Part shown: positions 1 to 9,240 of the stretch, one piece after another | How the letters are laid out: each line of letters starts with the position of its first letter | Position numbering within the stretch: position 1 is the stretch's first letter | NCBI GenBank assembly: GCA_009746045.1 | Contig: RPFO01000296.1 | Span: 2,639,677 to 2,703,676 of the forward strand | Length of the DNA stretch: 64,000 nt | Source: Mesostigma viride | Taxonomy: Eukaryota; Streptophyta; Mesostigmatophyceae; Mesostigmatales; Mesostigmataceae | Direction: 5' to 3' | Program-made: the position numbers and the translations under genes | The notes under the pieces: model-generated | What the model was told of the DNA's origin: nothing | What the model saw: only the letters and a program-made list of their open reading frames with translations | Database searches by the model: none

Positions 1-124
1 GTTAGTCAATTTACTGCGATCTTTGCTTGCTATCGCGGTACGCGGATGCGCGGCTATGCCGGCTTATTAAACTGCACCTTATTCTAGATTAGATCTTTCG
101 CACCGTCCGGCACAGGACGTAACA
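1..124 (+). repeat. 3' end of a 5' LTR (second gypsy family, cut by window edge)
   Basis: The segment ends in CGTAACA, followed one base later by a primer-binding-site-like TGGTATCGGAGG. That is the expected order of LTR end and PBS. It does not match the LTR at 25079-25856, so it appears to belong to another element. The start lies outside the window. The call rests on the end signature and the PBS only. Confidence 0.5.
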
Positions 125-125
125 C

Positions 126-137
126 TGGTATCGGAGG
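126..137 (+). other. Primer-binding site candidate
   Basis: TGGTATCGGAGG closely resembles the TGGTATCAGAG start of PBSs that pair with initiator-methionine tRNA. It lies one base after the LTR end at 124. The tRNA identity is inferred. Confidence 0.45.
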
Positions 138-384
138 TAGTTCTACATAGAGTTTTTCCAAAGGTGCTCGCGAAGAGCCCTTGTGTTTAAGCCGCTAGGT
201 GCATTCTTAATAGCGCAGGGCCTGCGCTGGACCGGCCCAATATTTAGTGAGATAGAAAGCCGAGTTCGACCCGCCAGCCTGGGCAGCTGGCTGTGGTGAA
301 AGGCGGCATCGTCTAGCTGAAAGGGCGGTCAAGTGTAGGGCTTAGAAGCATCACCTGTCGACTGGGCACCGACGGGGAGCTCGG
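138..384 (+). other. Gypsy leader, part 1 (no ORF)
   Basis: This is non-coding sequence between the PBS and the insertion point of element 1. The last five bases, CTCGG (380-384), are repeated at 15854-15858 and are the target duplication of element 1. The leader continues at 15859 on the far side of the insertion. Confidence 0.5.
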
Positions 385-689
385 TGTTACGTCGCGTAAC
401 AATTCGTTGTAGTTGAATTGAATTGAATTGGAACATAACTCCGTTGGGAGTATATGTAGCACATAGCCCAGAGAAGGGGCATATGGCCTATCATACATTC
501 TAAGCTACTTCCTGCAAGGGTGGGAATGTAAACAACACTTGCTCTAGGTGCACTAAGGCACCTGCACCCTCATGATCTTCACACTATGCCCAGCTAAGGG
601 GGAGTATGTCATGTGGGGGAAGATCATCATGGCTATACAAGAGCTAGGGCATGGCTTCTCGACAGAGAGCATCTCTCTGCACTGCGTAG

Positions 690-785
690 CATGGCTAAAT
701 TCTTAGTGCAACATCCATGGGGGTCCCGTTATAGGCAGGGCTTGGCTAAATTCTGTAGACAACATCCATGGGGGCCATTATGGGC
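690..785. repeat. Imperfect tandem duplication in the LINE 3' region
   Basis: Two copies of a unit containing GGCTAAATTCT and CAACATCCATGGGGG lie side by side in the non-coding 3' part of the LINE-like insert. No other function is seen. Confidence 0.6.
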
Positions 786-827
786 GCACATGCGCGTGGG
801 CCACATGCTAGGCTAAGCCTGACTAAT

Positions 828-1352
828 CTACACTACTGGTATGGATTCCCTAGTCTGAGGTGGCAGGAGGGGGCTGCCAGGGCTTGTGGTCAACGTGGAT
901 GACCGCCCCCTCCAGTATACCGGCTTCCCCCCTGCGCTGTGCCGGAGCTGAAGGTAGGCCGGCCATAGCTCGCGTCGCCGCTGTTGCTGGGCCAGGGTCA
1001 AGTCGTCGTCCAGCGTGAAGCGAGTCCTCGAGAGCTTCTTGCGGCATTTAAGGAACGACAGCTTGTCCGCCATGTACTTAAAGGTGAGGAGCACGGGTGC
1101 CGGGCCAGCCTTCCCCCGCGCGCGGGGGAGGCGGACAGCCGACATGTCCAGCTCACCAGTGAGTAGCATGGGGGCAAGAATGTCGCGCTTAAATGCCTCA
1201 AGAAGGGTCGTGGAGGTCTCACCTGCCGGCTGGTCGAAGTGCTTGACGATGACATTGTGGCTGCGCCGGGCGATGTCGGTTTCCTCGCGAAGGTCGAGGG
1301 CTTGTTGCTTGAGTTGTGCCGAGATGGTGGAGGTGGTGGAGGTGGTGTGCTG
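828..1352 (-). pseudogene. LINE ORF1p-like protein, 5'-truncated (coil, RRM-like, CTD)
   Basis: The frame is open from the truncation point at 1352 to a stop near 828, about 174 aa. It reads a short coiled-coil-like stretch (AQLKQQALDLREE), then a strand typical of RRM starts (RRSHNVIVKHF). The C-terminal part, KLSRTRFTLDDDLTLAQQQR followed by a basic helix, resembles the CTD of L1-type ORF1 proteins, which bind RNA in the LINE particle. No start codon is present because the copy is truncated. The assignment is from motif memory, not from a search. Confidence 0.65.
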
Positions 1353-1906
1353 CGTTGTAGTTACGGACGTAAATTAGGTCTTTTGCCTCAGTTGTCCCTA
1401 GGTTTACGTTTAGGCTCCTACCGGGACATTATTGTCTTCGTAACAGTACTGTGGTACATTGGGTGCCGTTGGGCGCCGCGCCGCGTACTTTACTAGTGGT
1501 CCTGATCCTTTGGTAGAATGTAGTGGACCAGCGTGCATCAGTAGATGTAGTGGACCAGCGTGCATCTGTAGGCGAGGGCCATGTCGGCCCGAGCGTGTTG
1601 GACCGTTGGTGACCATTTATGCGTGTTCTACCCCTTGTGTGTGCACTCGGCGTGTGTTAAATTAATTAACACATATAGGCTTGGGTCACGGCAGTGTAGT
1701 TGTGTTTCCTTCCTCTTTTCCTGGAGTAAACGGGTTTTGGTAAATGGTTGTATGGCGTATTATAGTAACACATACGTTAATGCATTGAGATCAGCTCCGT
1801 CACGTTCGTCTTTCGCCAGAGGTTTGAGTAGAGGAGGCCTGACCAGTTTAGGTAGTATCAGGCCCATTAGAGGTAGAGGCGGAGGTAGATATCCGCGGCG
1901 TAACAA

Positions 1907-1921
1907 TGGTTCCGGAGGAAC
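1907..1921 (+). other. Primer-binding site candidate of element 1
   Basis: TGGTTCCGGAGGAAC starts two bases after the LTR end. It begins with the invariant TGG that pairs with the CCA end of a tRNA. The tRNA could not be identified by eye. Confidence 0.5.
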
Positions 1922-2409
1922 TTCAGTAGGTAGAGAACAAGACGACGATCCCTTGCCACATACGCCTTTTCAAGACCCCTTCCGCGTCCAGGAATACGAA
2001 GCCGACACGTCCTTGATAGGTAATGGGCGGGTCGCCTTCAAGCTAGGAGAGTAGTGCTGCCCGTTTCGGGACACGCTCTACCTAGATGCTAGACCTGCTC
2101 GCAGCGGATAAACCCTTTCGTAGTTAGCCTGTCCTTCGCCTTGTTTTCCTGCTTACGGTTGTTTCCTGTCATAGATAGGGGAGTATTACTGTTCGGAGAC
2201 GATTAGCGTCGCAGTACCTACACCTTTTCCTTCGTGTTGCTGCTCATTAGACGGCCGCACTCGCAGAAATTCACTGGGTCGCTGACTTTAGGACTACGAG
2301 CGCTGGACCGTTGTCGCCCTCGTCATTTCGGTGATCCAGATAACCCAGCTAAGTCGACTCCTACCCCTTCCACTCCTATCGTGACTACTCAAGAACAAGG
2401 TGCGTTACC
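1922..2409 (+). other. Leader of element 1
   Basis: About 490 bp between PBS and first ORF with no convincing coding content. An open frame runs across the LTR end and PBS (1581-2054) but is judged spurious. Confidence 0.5.
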
Positions 2410-2805
2410 ATGAGCCAGCGGCGATCTTTTACTGCTCCTTCCCATTCTTCTAGTGATAATAGTCTAGCTAAATATTACGTAGTGATTACGCCTCAATGGT
2501 CCTCCATTTTCCTTTCGTGGTCCGACGCTAGGAAGATCGTTCAGAATCGTGCATACAACGTAATTAGGTATAAGAAATTTATGTCCTTCGAAGAAGCTCA
2601 GCAGTTCCTTATTATAGATCATAGCCAAACAGATTTAGGTCTGCATGTACGCCCTATTCCTCATGGTCGTCCTCCAGTAGAAGCTCTAGTCTTTGCTACC
2701 CCCCCTTCTTCCCCCCCTAAACGGGCTGCATCCTCATCTAGCTTAGATACTCCTCTCACCTTAGAATTCGGTTCCCTATCCATTACTGTTGTTAAAAAGG
2801 ATTGA
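2410..2805 (+). CDS. Small ORF with RNase H1-type hybrid-binding domain
   Basis: The 131-aa protein has, at about residues 20-67, the pattern YYVV...IFLSWSDARK...YKKFMSFEEAQQFL. This is the pattern of the N-terminal hybrid-binding domain of eukaryotic RNase H1, also seen in caulimovirus protein VI. The aromatic pair, the SW and the KKF.S.EEA block are all present. That domain binds RNA/DNA hybrids or dsRNA. No RNase H catalytic domain is attached. The Ser/Pro-rich tail ends in LEFGSLSITV. It lies 125 bp before gag. The gypsy body downstream has an equivalent ORF at 16323-16748, which argues for a real element gene. A role in binding the replication hybrid is inferred. Confidence 0.72.
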   Translation: MSQRRSFTAPSHSSSDNSLAKYYVVITPQWSSIFLSWSDARKIVQNRAYNVIRYKKFMSFEEAQQFLIIDHSQTDLGLHVRPIPHGRPPVEALVFATPPSSPPKRAASSSSLDTPLTLEFGSLSITVVKKD

Positions 2806-2929
2806 GTTAAATTGTTTCCTTCGTTTAAGCCATTAAAAGCTTTTTCTTTTCTTTCCTTGCCTTAAATTAGGCCTTGTCCTTTATCTTTGTTGCTTTCAGT
2901 TAGATTTCTAATCATTTATTTAATAAAAA

Positions 2930-5900
2930 ATGGATCTAGTGGGTGGTAACATGTCGCCTATACCTACCAATACTCCTACTATGAATAATACTAATAATAA
3001 TTCATGTCCCACGTAGCTCCCACAAAAACCAGCATCTTCATTAAAACAATAAGTGGAAGCATACATGTGACACTAATTGACATGCCCGGAGGCACGCCGT
3101 TCAAGGCCCTTCATGAAGTACGTTGCCCTAGAGGCAACCAAGACACGGGTGGGTGGGTGGGGAGCAAAGAAAGAGGCCGACAAAACCAGCCAGAGCGGCT
3201 TTTAGTCGCAAAACCTCCCTTATCCCTAGCTAACTGACGTCATTAAACCCTTATGTTTAGTGGATGCTAGTAAGACGCTAACCGTACAGACCGGGGGTAG
3301 AATATCCCGAATCTGCACAGCTAGTATTAAATAATGCGTAGGTTGTTCTTTTCAGGGGCACTGCACCTCACGCCCCGTTCCGCCCGGGTATAATCAACCC
3401 AAGCGCGGAACGCACATTTTATTTAATTCATTTTTCAACCATGCACTATATTGCATCTACTAATCACAAAAGCTCTAGCCAAACAGCTACGAGTAAACAC
3501 TACGACCTATAAGCCGCTCATCCAGCGGCCTCTTGTTCCCGCATTCACGTATAGAAGAAACTCCGTTCAAAGAACCCCGATTCATGTCCCACGTAGCTCC
3601 CACAAAAACCAGCATCTTCATTAAAACAATAAGTGGAAGCATACATGTGACACTAATTGACATGCCCGGAGGCACGCCGTTCAAGGCCCTTCATGAAGTA
3701 CGTTGCCCAATCACCCCCGCCCTGGCTTTCCCTTGAAGCCGCACTCCACCTTGCTCGTTGTCACAAGTGACCGCCCTGCCGCAAAACGGGAGCCCCCCCA
3801 CATCGGGAGGCGTGTGCCCGGCGGCTGTGGATGCATGGCCAGGCCCAAAAAGGCCCAGCGCATTTGCACTGCGATTGCGCACGGCCGGCCAGCCTATCAT
3901 GACCCCTCTCGGGGCCCCGAGTCGGTACCGCTATGGCCGTCTCCCCATAGACCCGGGGTGCTTCGAGAAAAAACGTGGACCTAGCCCAGGCCCCGCCAGC
4001 CCGGATGCCCGAGGCCACAGCCCCAGGCACCTGGCTGAACGAGAGTCCGTTCAGCCAAGACCGCATTCCCCCCCGAGGTTTCTATGCGTGGGGAAAAAAT
4101 TTCTAGCTTAGGCGCTTTTCCCATCGCCGTCCCCAGCCCCAACCACCCCCCCTCGGCGGAAGGCAATTGCAAAGTTTGCTGGCCAGCAGCAATTTCCGAA
4201 GAAAAAGCCGCAGGCCGCGGACCGAGACACGGGTCGCCAGTGCCAGCCATCCGGCTCCAACCCGGGGTGCAAGCATCCCCAGGTACGGAACACCAGCTCG
4301 CGCACTGGGCCGACCAAGCGACAGTTGAGCACCTGTCACGGCATCCGGCCCACCAAAGACCCCAAGCTGGGGAAAAGGTGCGGACCGGAGGTAATCATTT
4401 TCTTTTCTTTTAGTTAACCGAGCGAGGAACTACGCCTGGCCGGTTAACAACTGGAAGTCTCACCACTGGCCAAGTGGCCAGTGCAACCAGTGCTTTTGGG
4501 ATTTTGCTCCGCAGCACCCATAGCTGCGGCTGCCGCCGCAACGACAACGAGCAAAGAAAGAGGCCGACAAAGCCAGCCAGAGCGGCTTTTAGTCGCAAAA
4601 CCTCCCTTATCCCTAGCTAACTGACGTCATTAAACCCTTATGTTTAGTGGATGCTAGTAAGACGCTAACCGTACAGACCGGGGGTAGAATATCCCGAATC
4701 TGCACAGCTAGTATTAAATAATGCGTAGGTTGTTCTTTTCAGGGGCACTGCACCTCACGCCCCGTTCCGCCCGGGTATAATCAACCCAAGCGCGGACCGC
4801 ACATTTTATTTAATTCATTTTTCAACCATGCACTATATTGCATCTACTAATCACAAAAGCTCTAGCCAAACAGCTACGAGTAAACACTACGACCTATAAG
4901 CCGCTCATCCAGCGGCCTCTTGTTCCCGCATTCACGTATAGAAGAAACTCCGTTCAAAGAACCCCGATAATATTAACAATAACAACACTCGCGGTAACCG
5001 ACGGGACTCCTTGGAAACGGTACACCATCTCACTCCTCAAGGTAATCTTCGTACCTCACCTCCTTCTCCTGTTGCTGGTGGTCGCCGTCGTCCCTCACTT
5101 ATTACCCCTCCTACCTATGAACAACGTATGCAAGTCAGATTTAGTGATGACCCTTCCCTTACCTTGAACCAGGCCCCTGCCCCTCCTGCAACCTTGGCTC
5201 AACCCCCCAACAGGTCCTCACTAACCAACAATGTTGCTAGGCCTCCTTCCCACCCTGTGCCTTCCATGCCTGCGTTTAACACGGGTCGTGCCTCTGCCCC
5301 TGTCGGCCCTTCTGGGCGCCCTAGTGCAGTTCCCTTTTACCCACCTGCTTCCTGGTCCTACCCTGAGACGGCCTATGAGGCAGCCCAGGTCCCTACCCGT
5401 GTGGCTGATTTAGAAGTTAACAGTGATTTCAGCACCATGCCCCTAGATGATAGAAATTATGATCATTTTGCCTACTCCTCTCTTCGTGAGCAATATACTG
5501 TCCCCTTTTCTTATGGGCACCAGCCTGAAACGGTGGCCCCTTCTAGACCCCTACCCAAGACTTTTCCTCTTCCTTCCTTCTATCCCGCTTATATAGCAGT
5601 GGAAGATAGTGGCCCTATGGGAAAAACTGACTCTTCTAATCCCCCTAAGCCCCTGCTCTTCCCCTCTTTGCTAACCTTCCCAAGCTGGATGTCAAGTCTA
5701 CCCCTCAACAGTTTTTCACCTTTATTATGTTGCTTACCCAGAACACAGAGTCGTGGCAGAATCATAATAGATGGCGTCTCTCTGATGCTGTGTTAGTTCC
5801 TCACTATCTTACAACCTGCATTACTCCTGAGCTTGCTAACCTCATTCAGTGTGAGTCTTTGGCCTCTCATGCCTACCCTAACTCTGTAGCAGAATTGTTT

Positions 5901-6632
5901 AAGCGTTTAGAGAACCATTTAGTCCCTCCTGATTCAGATTGGCAGGATAGATTAGCCTTTGGTACCTTGCAGCAGGGTACTAAATCATTTAAGGAGTATA
6001 TGAAAGAGTTTGATGCTCAGATGGTACGAATTAGGGATTTGTCGGGTGCAGAAGTACGTGCTCGCTTCCTCCAAGGCCTCAGTAGACCTTTATTACGTGA
6101 AGTCAAGCGCCAGTTCTCTGCCTACCGTTTTACTGATCTGCCCCTCAAGCATGTGCGCCAGCATCTCTTGCGTGTAGCAGATTTCTTCACCACCCCTTCT
6201 CTTCCTACCCGTTCCCGTATTAATAATATTATCCTTACCCCTGAGGAGGAGAACTCCTATGTAGAAGAATTAGATATCTGTGTTACTGACCTCTCAGCCC
6301 TTGATGTCTCTCATATCACATGCTATCATTGTAAGGAAGTAGGTCATCTTAAACGTGAGTGCCCCAAGTTCCTTTCGGGTGCTCCCCCTCATCCCGACGC
6401 TCGCCCTCCTCGTACCCCTCAGCGTGCTCCTATTCGTCCTACTTCAGGACGCATTCCCTCAGCTACCCCTAGTAGGCTGAATGCTGTGCAGGCAGGACCC
6501 CCAGGGTTCCCCTATGATAATCAGGCTCCCGCACCCTCTTCGCTCCCTCGTGACCCTCCAGCAGTGGCTTTTTCGCCAGGGTCTTCTTCGGGGTTAGTTC
6601 CCATGGATTTGGGGGGGGAGGGGGAACAGTAG
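2930..6632 (+). CDS. Gag, element 1 (split by insertion, one frame change)
   Basis: The start ATG at 2930 begins a Asn-rich N-terminus that runs to 3000. The frame resumes exactly at 4968, after the inserted element. A Pro/Ser-rich stretch follows to about 5660. The frame then changes by one base near 5655-5665, inside runs of C and T, and continues as a capsid-like helical region (ELFKRLENHL, FGTLQQGTKSFKEYMKEF). It ends with a CCHC zinc knuckle, CYHCKEVGHLKREC (about 6319-6360), and a Pro-rich tail. Gag forms the particle and the knuckle binds RNA. The frame change may be a damaged copy, a programmed shift or an assembly error; no clear slippery site is visible. Confidence 0.85.
3001..4967. 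mobile_element. Unclassified element with split/tandem direct repeats, inside gag
   Basis: The layout is A (3001-3128), 33-bp spacer, B (3162-3580), A' (3581-3708), 840-bp spacer, B' (4549-4967). A and A' (128 bp) look identical, and B and B' (419 bp) show only about two differences. It starts TTCATGTCCC and ends AACCCCGA, with no terminal inverted repeat. A 3-bp TAA may be duplicated (2998-3000, 4968-4970). Removing it rejoins gag in frame. It could be a tandem dimer with one internally deleted unit, or a split-direct-repeat (PAT/DIRS-like) non-autonomous element. No protein was recognised in it. Confidence 0.75.
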
Positions 6633-6655
6633 GCCTGTCAGCCGGGGGTAACCTG

Positions 6656-7137
6656 GACAGGTCCTTAGATAGTACCCCAGATAAAAATTTTTGCCTGCCT
6701 GTTTTTATAACCTCTGTAGGAGCTGAATCTTCCCTACCACTACGTGTGCGTCCTCTTATGTTCTTGAATGGTGGTTTAACCGTCCCTCACACTGTTGTAG
6801 ACCCCTTCTTGCATGCTGATGAACTCTTGAATGTCTCGGTGTTGGTAGATAGCGGTGCGGCCGTGCGGCTAGCTCCTTCGTGAGCGAAGCCCTAGTTAGG
6901 CGTTTAGGACTAGTCCCTACCCCTCACACCAAACCTGTCACTGTTCATTATGCTGATGGCCGCACCAGTCATTCCCCGGGTACGGTGTCCCTTCCCCTCG
7001 TCATACAAGGACGTACTGTCAACCTGACGGCCACTATAGGCCCTATCACTACCGCTGATGTATTACTAGGATTAGATTGGCACCAGGATAATAAGATTAC
7101 TATTAATTATGATATACCATGGTCATTTGGTTTCTAG
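6656..7137 (+). pseudogene. Aspartic protease, element 1, frame broken
   Basis: A frame running through the start of this region reaches LVDSGAA (active-site DSG at about 6848). After one frame change at about 6865-6880 the C-terminal half follows: VSEALVRRLGL, then ADVLLGLDWHQDNKITINY. The DSG triad and the (I/L)LG(L/M)DW motif are typical retropepsins of Ty3/gypsy elements, which cut the Gag-Pol polyprotein. A further frame change near 7131 carries the linker toward RT. This part of pol is not continuously open here. Confidence 0.8.
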
Positions 7138-7279
7138 ATAGTTCTTACTGGGTACCTGAACGTCAGTATAGATTGGAAAATTTATCCTTGGTAGATATTA
7201 CTCCTCCTGCACCTGTTGATCCTCCTGTAAGACCTATACCTGAAGTATTGATGTCCAATGATGAGTTGCGTTCTTAAAT

Positions 7280-9240
7280 ATGGGTTGCGTTCTTGAATAT
7301 GGATATTTATTATGTATGTTCCTTCAGTTAGAAGTACAGGAGATACCTATCACAAATAATAGTGTGGATATAGATATAAACACAGTGGATACAATAGGAG
7401 TGGGATTTACTGAAAATGAAATAGTAAGATACATGGCCGTGATAGATTCCTCAAAAGTCTTTGAAGAAAAGACTCCTTCTTATCCTCCTCCTCGTTCTGT
7501 TTTACACCGTGTAGTTATCAAGGACGGTGCAGTTCCTACGCACTCTCCGATGTATAGAATGGGCCCTACCGAGTTAAAGGAACTAAAACAGATTTTAGTG
7601 TCATTATTAGAAGCAGGATTAATAGAGCCTAGTAACTCTCCCTACTCAGCTGGTGTCCTGTTAGTTCCTAAGCCAAATGGCAAGTTTCGCCTAGTTACTG
7701 ATTATAGGAAGTTGAATGATATTACTGTGAAGTCTAAATACCCTCTCCCTCGTATTGATGATATATTTAATAAGGTTAAAGGTTCCACTTGTTTCACAGT
7801 ACTGGATTGTGCGGATGGTTTTTGGCAGTTGCGGATAGCTCCTGAGGATTGCCATAAAACCGCCTTTGCTACCCCTTTTGGTCATTACCAGTTTAGAGTA
7901 GCGGCTATGGGACTCTGTAACTCGCCTGCCTCTTTTCAAATGTTAATGAATGAAGTGCTTAGACCTGTTATGGGAAATTCTCACCTTCCTCAGGTGTCCT
8001 CTGATTTAAAGGATCCTTCCTTCTCCTCTGTTTCTTTATCTGAGCATGACCGTTCTTGTGCTCAAGCGTACTTAGATGATATTCTTATTTACTCTCCTGA
8101 TTTTGAAACGCACCTACGTGATTTAAAGAAAGTATTAGAAATAATGGCTGAAAATTCCTTGTGGGCGCGCCGTGCTAAAGTTCGTTCGGGTAGGAGTGTC
8201 CCATTTTTAGGGCACGTTCTGTCAGATGCCGGGGTCGCTACCGACCCGGATAAAACTAAGTCAATTCAGGAATGGCCTACCCCTACCGACGTTAAAGGTG
8301 TACGTAGTTTTCTAGGAATTGCTTCTTACTATAGGCGTTTTATCCCGCGTTTCGCAACTATAGCAGCCCCTATTAATCATTTATTAAAGAAGGATATCCC
8401 CTTTGTTTGGAGTAGTGAATGTCAGTCGGCTTTTCAGTGCCTAAAATCCCTACTCCTCTCCCCTCCTGTACTCATCCTACCGGATACTACTAAACCCTTT
8501 GTTGTGGCTACAGATGCTAGTAAGGTAGCTATAGGTGGCGTCCTTCTCCAGGATCAGGGTCAGGGCTTACAGCCAATTGAGTATATTTCTAGGACAATGC
8601 TCCCTGCGGAGCGTAACTATCCCGTACACCAGCAGGAACTCTTAGCGGTGGTGTATTGTTGCCACGCGTGGCAGCACTTTCTTAAAGGTGCTCAATTTGA
8701 TGTCTGCTTGAATGAACCCTGTGAACTAGATCCTTATAGATTAGTTATCCAAACGGATCACCGTCCCCTTACCCATCTTCTCTCCCAACCCAACCTTACC
8801 CCTCGGCAAGCGCGCTGGATGGAATTTTTAGCACAGTTTTCCCCTTTTAAACTTCAGTATGTCAAGGGTGTAGATAACATAGTACCAGATGCACTCTCTC
8901 GTCGTGCAGACTACTCCTTTTTCGAGGACCTTGATGTTCTCAATACTACTCTAGTTCCTACTACTATGGGTGTAACCCCTTATGGTGAACTACCTGATGA
9001 TGAATCCTATGCCTACCTCTTTCATACAGCTGTTCGCATGCCTGATCTCCTTTCTCACGTAGGACTCTCTCTCCCGTGTGAGGCCCTTCCCGTGGCCTCG
9101 GTGGGGGGGGAGGGGAAAAATAAAATTTCTATACCGCTTAGCCATATAGCGACTAGGTCAGGAAAGTCTTATGAAAACGTAGTCCCTCTAGGACCTCCCC
9201 TTCTCTTTGGCAAGGCGGTAGGAGATCTCTTTAACCCTTA
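7280..9240 (+). CDS. Reverse transcriptase and RNase H, element 1
   Basis: RT begins around residue 60 (HRVVIKDGAVPTHSPMYRMG), continues through LVTDYRKLNDITVKSKYPLP and GFWQLRIAPEDCHKTAFATP, and has the catalytic YLDD box at about 8070. RNase H follows with FVVATDASKVAIGGVLLQ, the NYPVHQQELLAVVY helix and TDHRPLTHLL, closing at DALSRR. The frame ends at 9240 only because a transposon was inserted at 9235. Without it the frame continues in phase into integrase. The ATG at 7280 follows an 18-bp tandem duplication (about 7264-7300) and may not be the native start, since RT would be made from a Gag-Pol precursor. Confidence 0.93.

Larger units (their letters stand above)
415..1352 (-). mobile_element. 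Non-LTR retrotransposon copy, ORF1-only (HAL1-like)
   Basis: The insert is flanked by a 10-bp duplication, CGTTGTAGTT (405-414 and 1353-1362). Read on the minus strand it starts inside an open reading frame and ends in a (AATTC)n tail, as expected of target-primed reverse transcription. Its 3' end (CTCCCAACGGAGTTATGTT before the tail) matches the 3' ends of LINE family A at 26183, 32880 and 34200. No reverse transcriptase lies between the ORF1-like frame and the tail. It is therefore either a half-LINE lacking ORF2 or an internally deleted copy, presumably moved by the family A machinery. Confidence 0.8.
385..1905 (+). repeat. 5' LTR of element 1, interrupted
   Basis: The first 30 bp (385-414) and the remainder (from 1353/1363 to 1905) together match the 3' LTR at 15278-15853. 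They are split by the LINE-derived insert at 415-1352. Without the insert and one copy of its duplication the LTR is 573 bp. It contains two tandem copies of a 21-bp segment around 1520-1571. It ends with CGTAACA directly before the PBS. Confidence 0.93.

Noticed and set aside
1581-2054. 157-codon open frame across LTR end, PBS and leader
   Set aside because: It crosses the LTR/PBS boundary; the matching frame in the 3' LTR diverges at once after the LTR. An Arg/Gly-rich composition effect.
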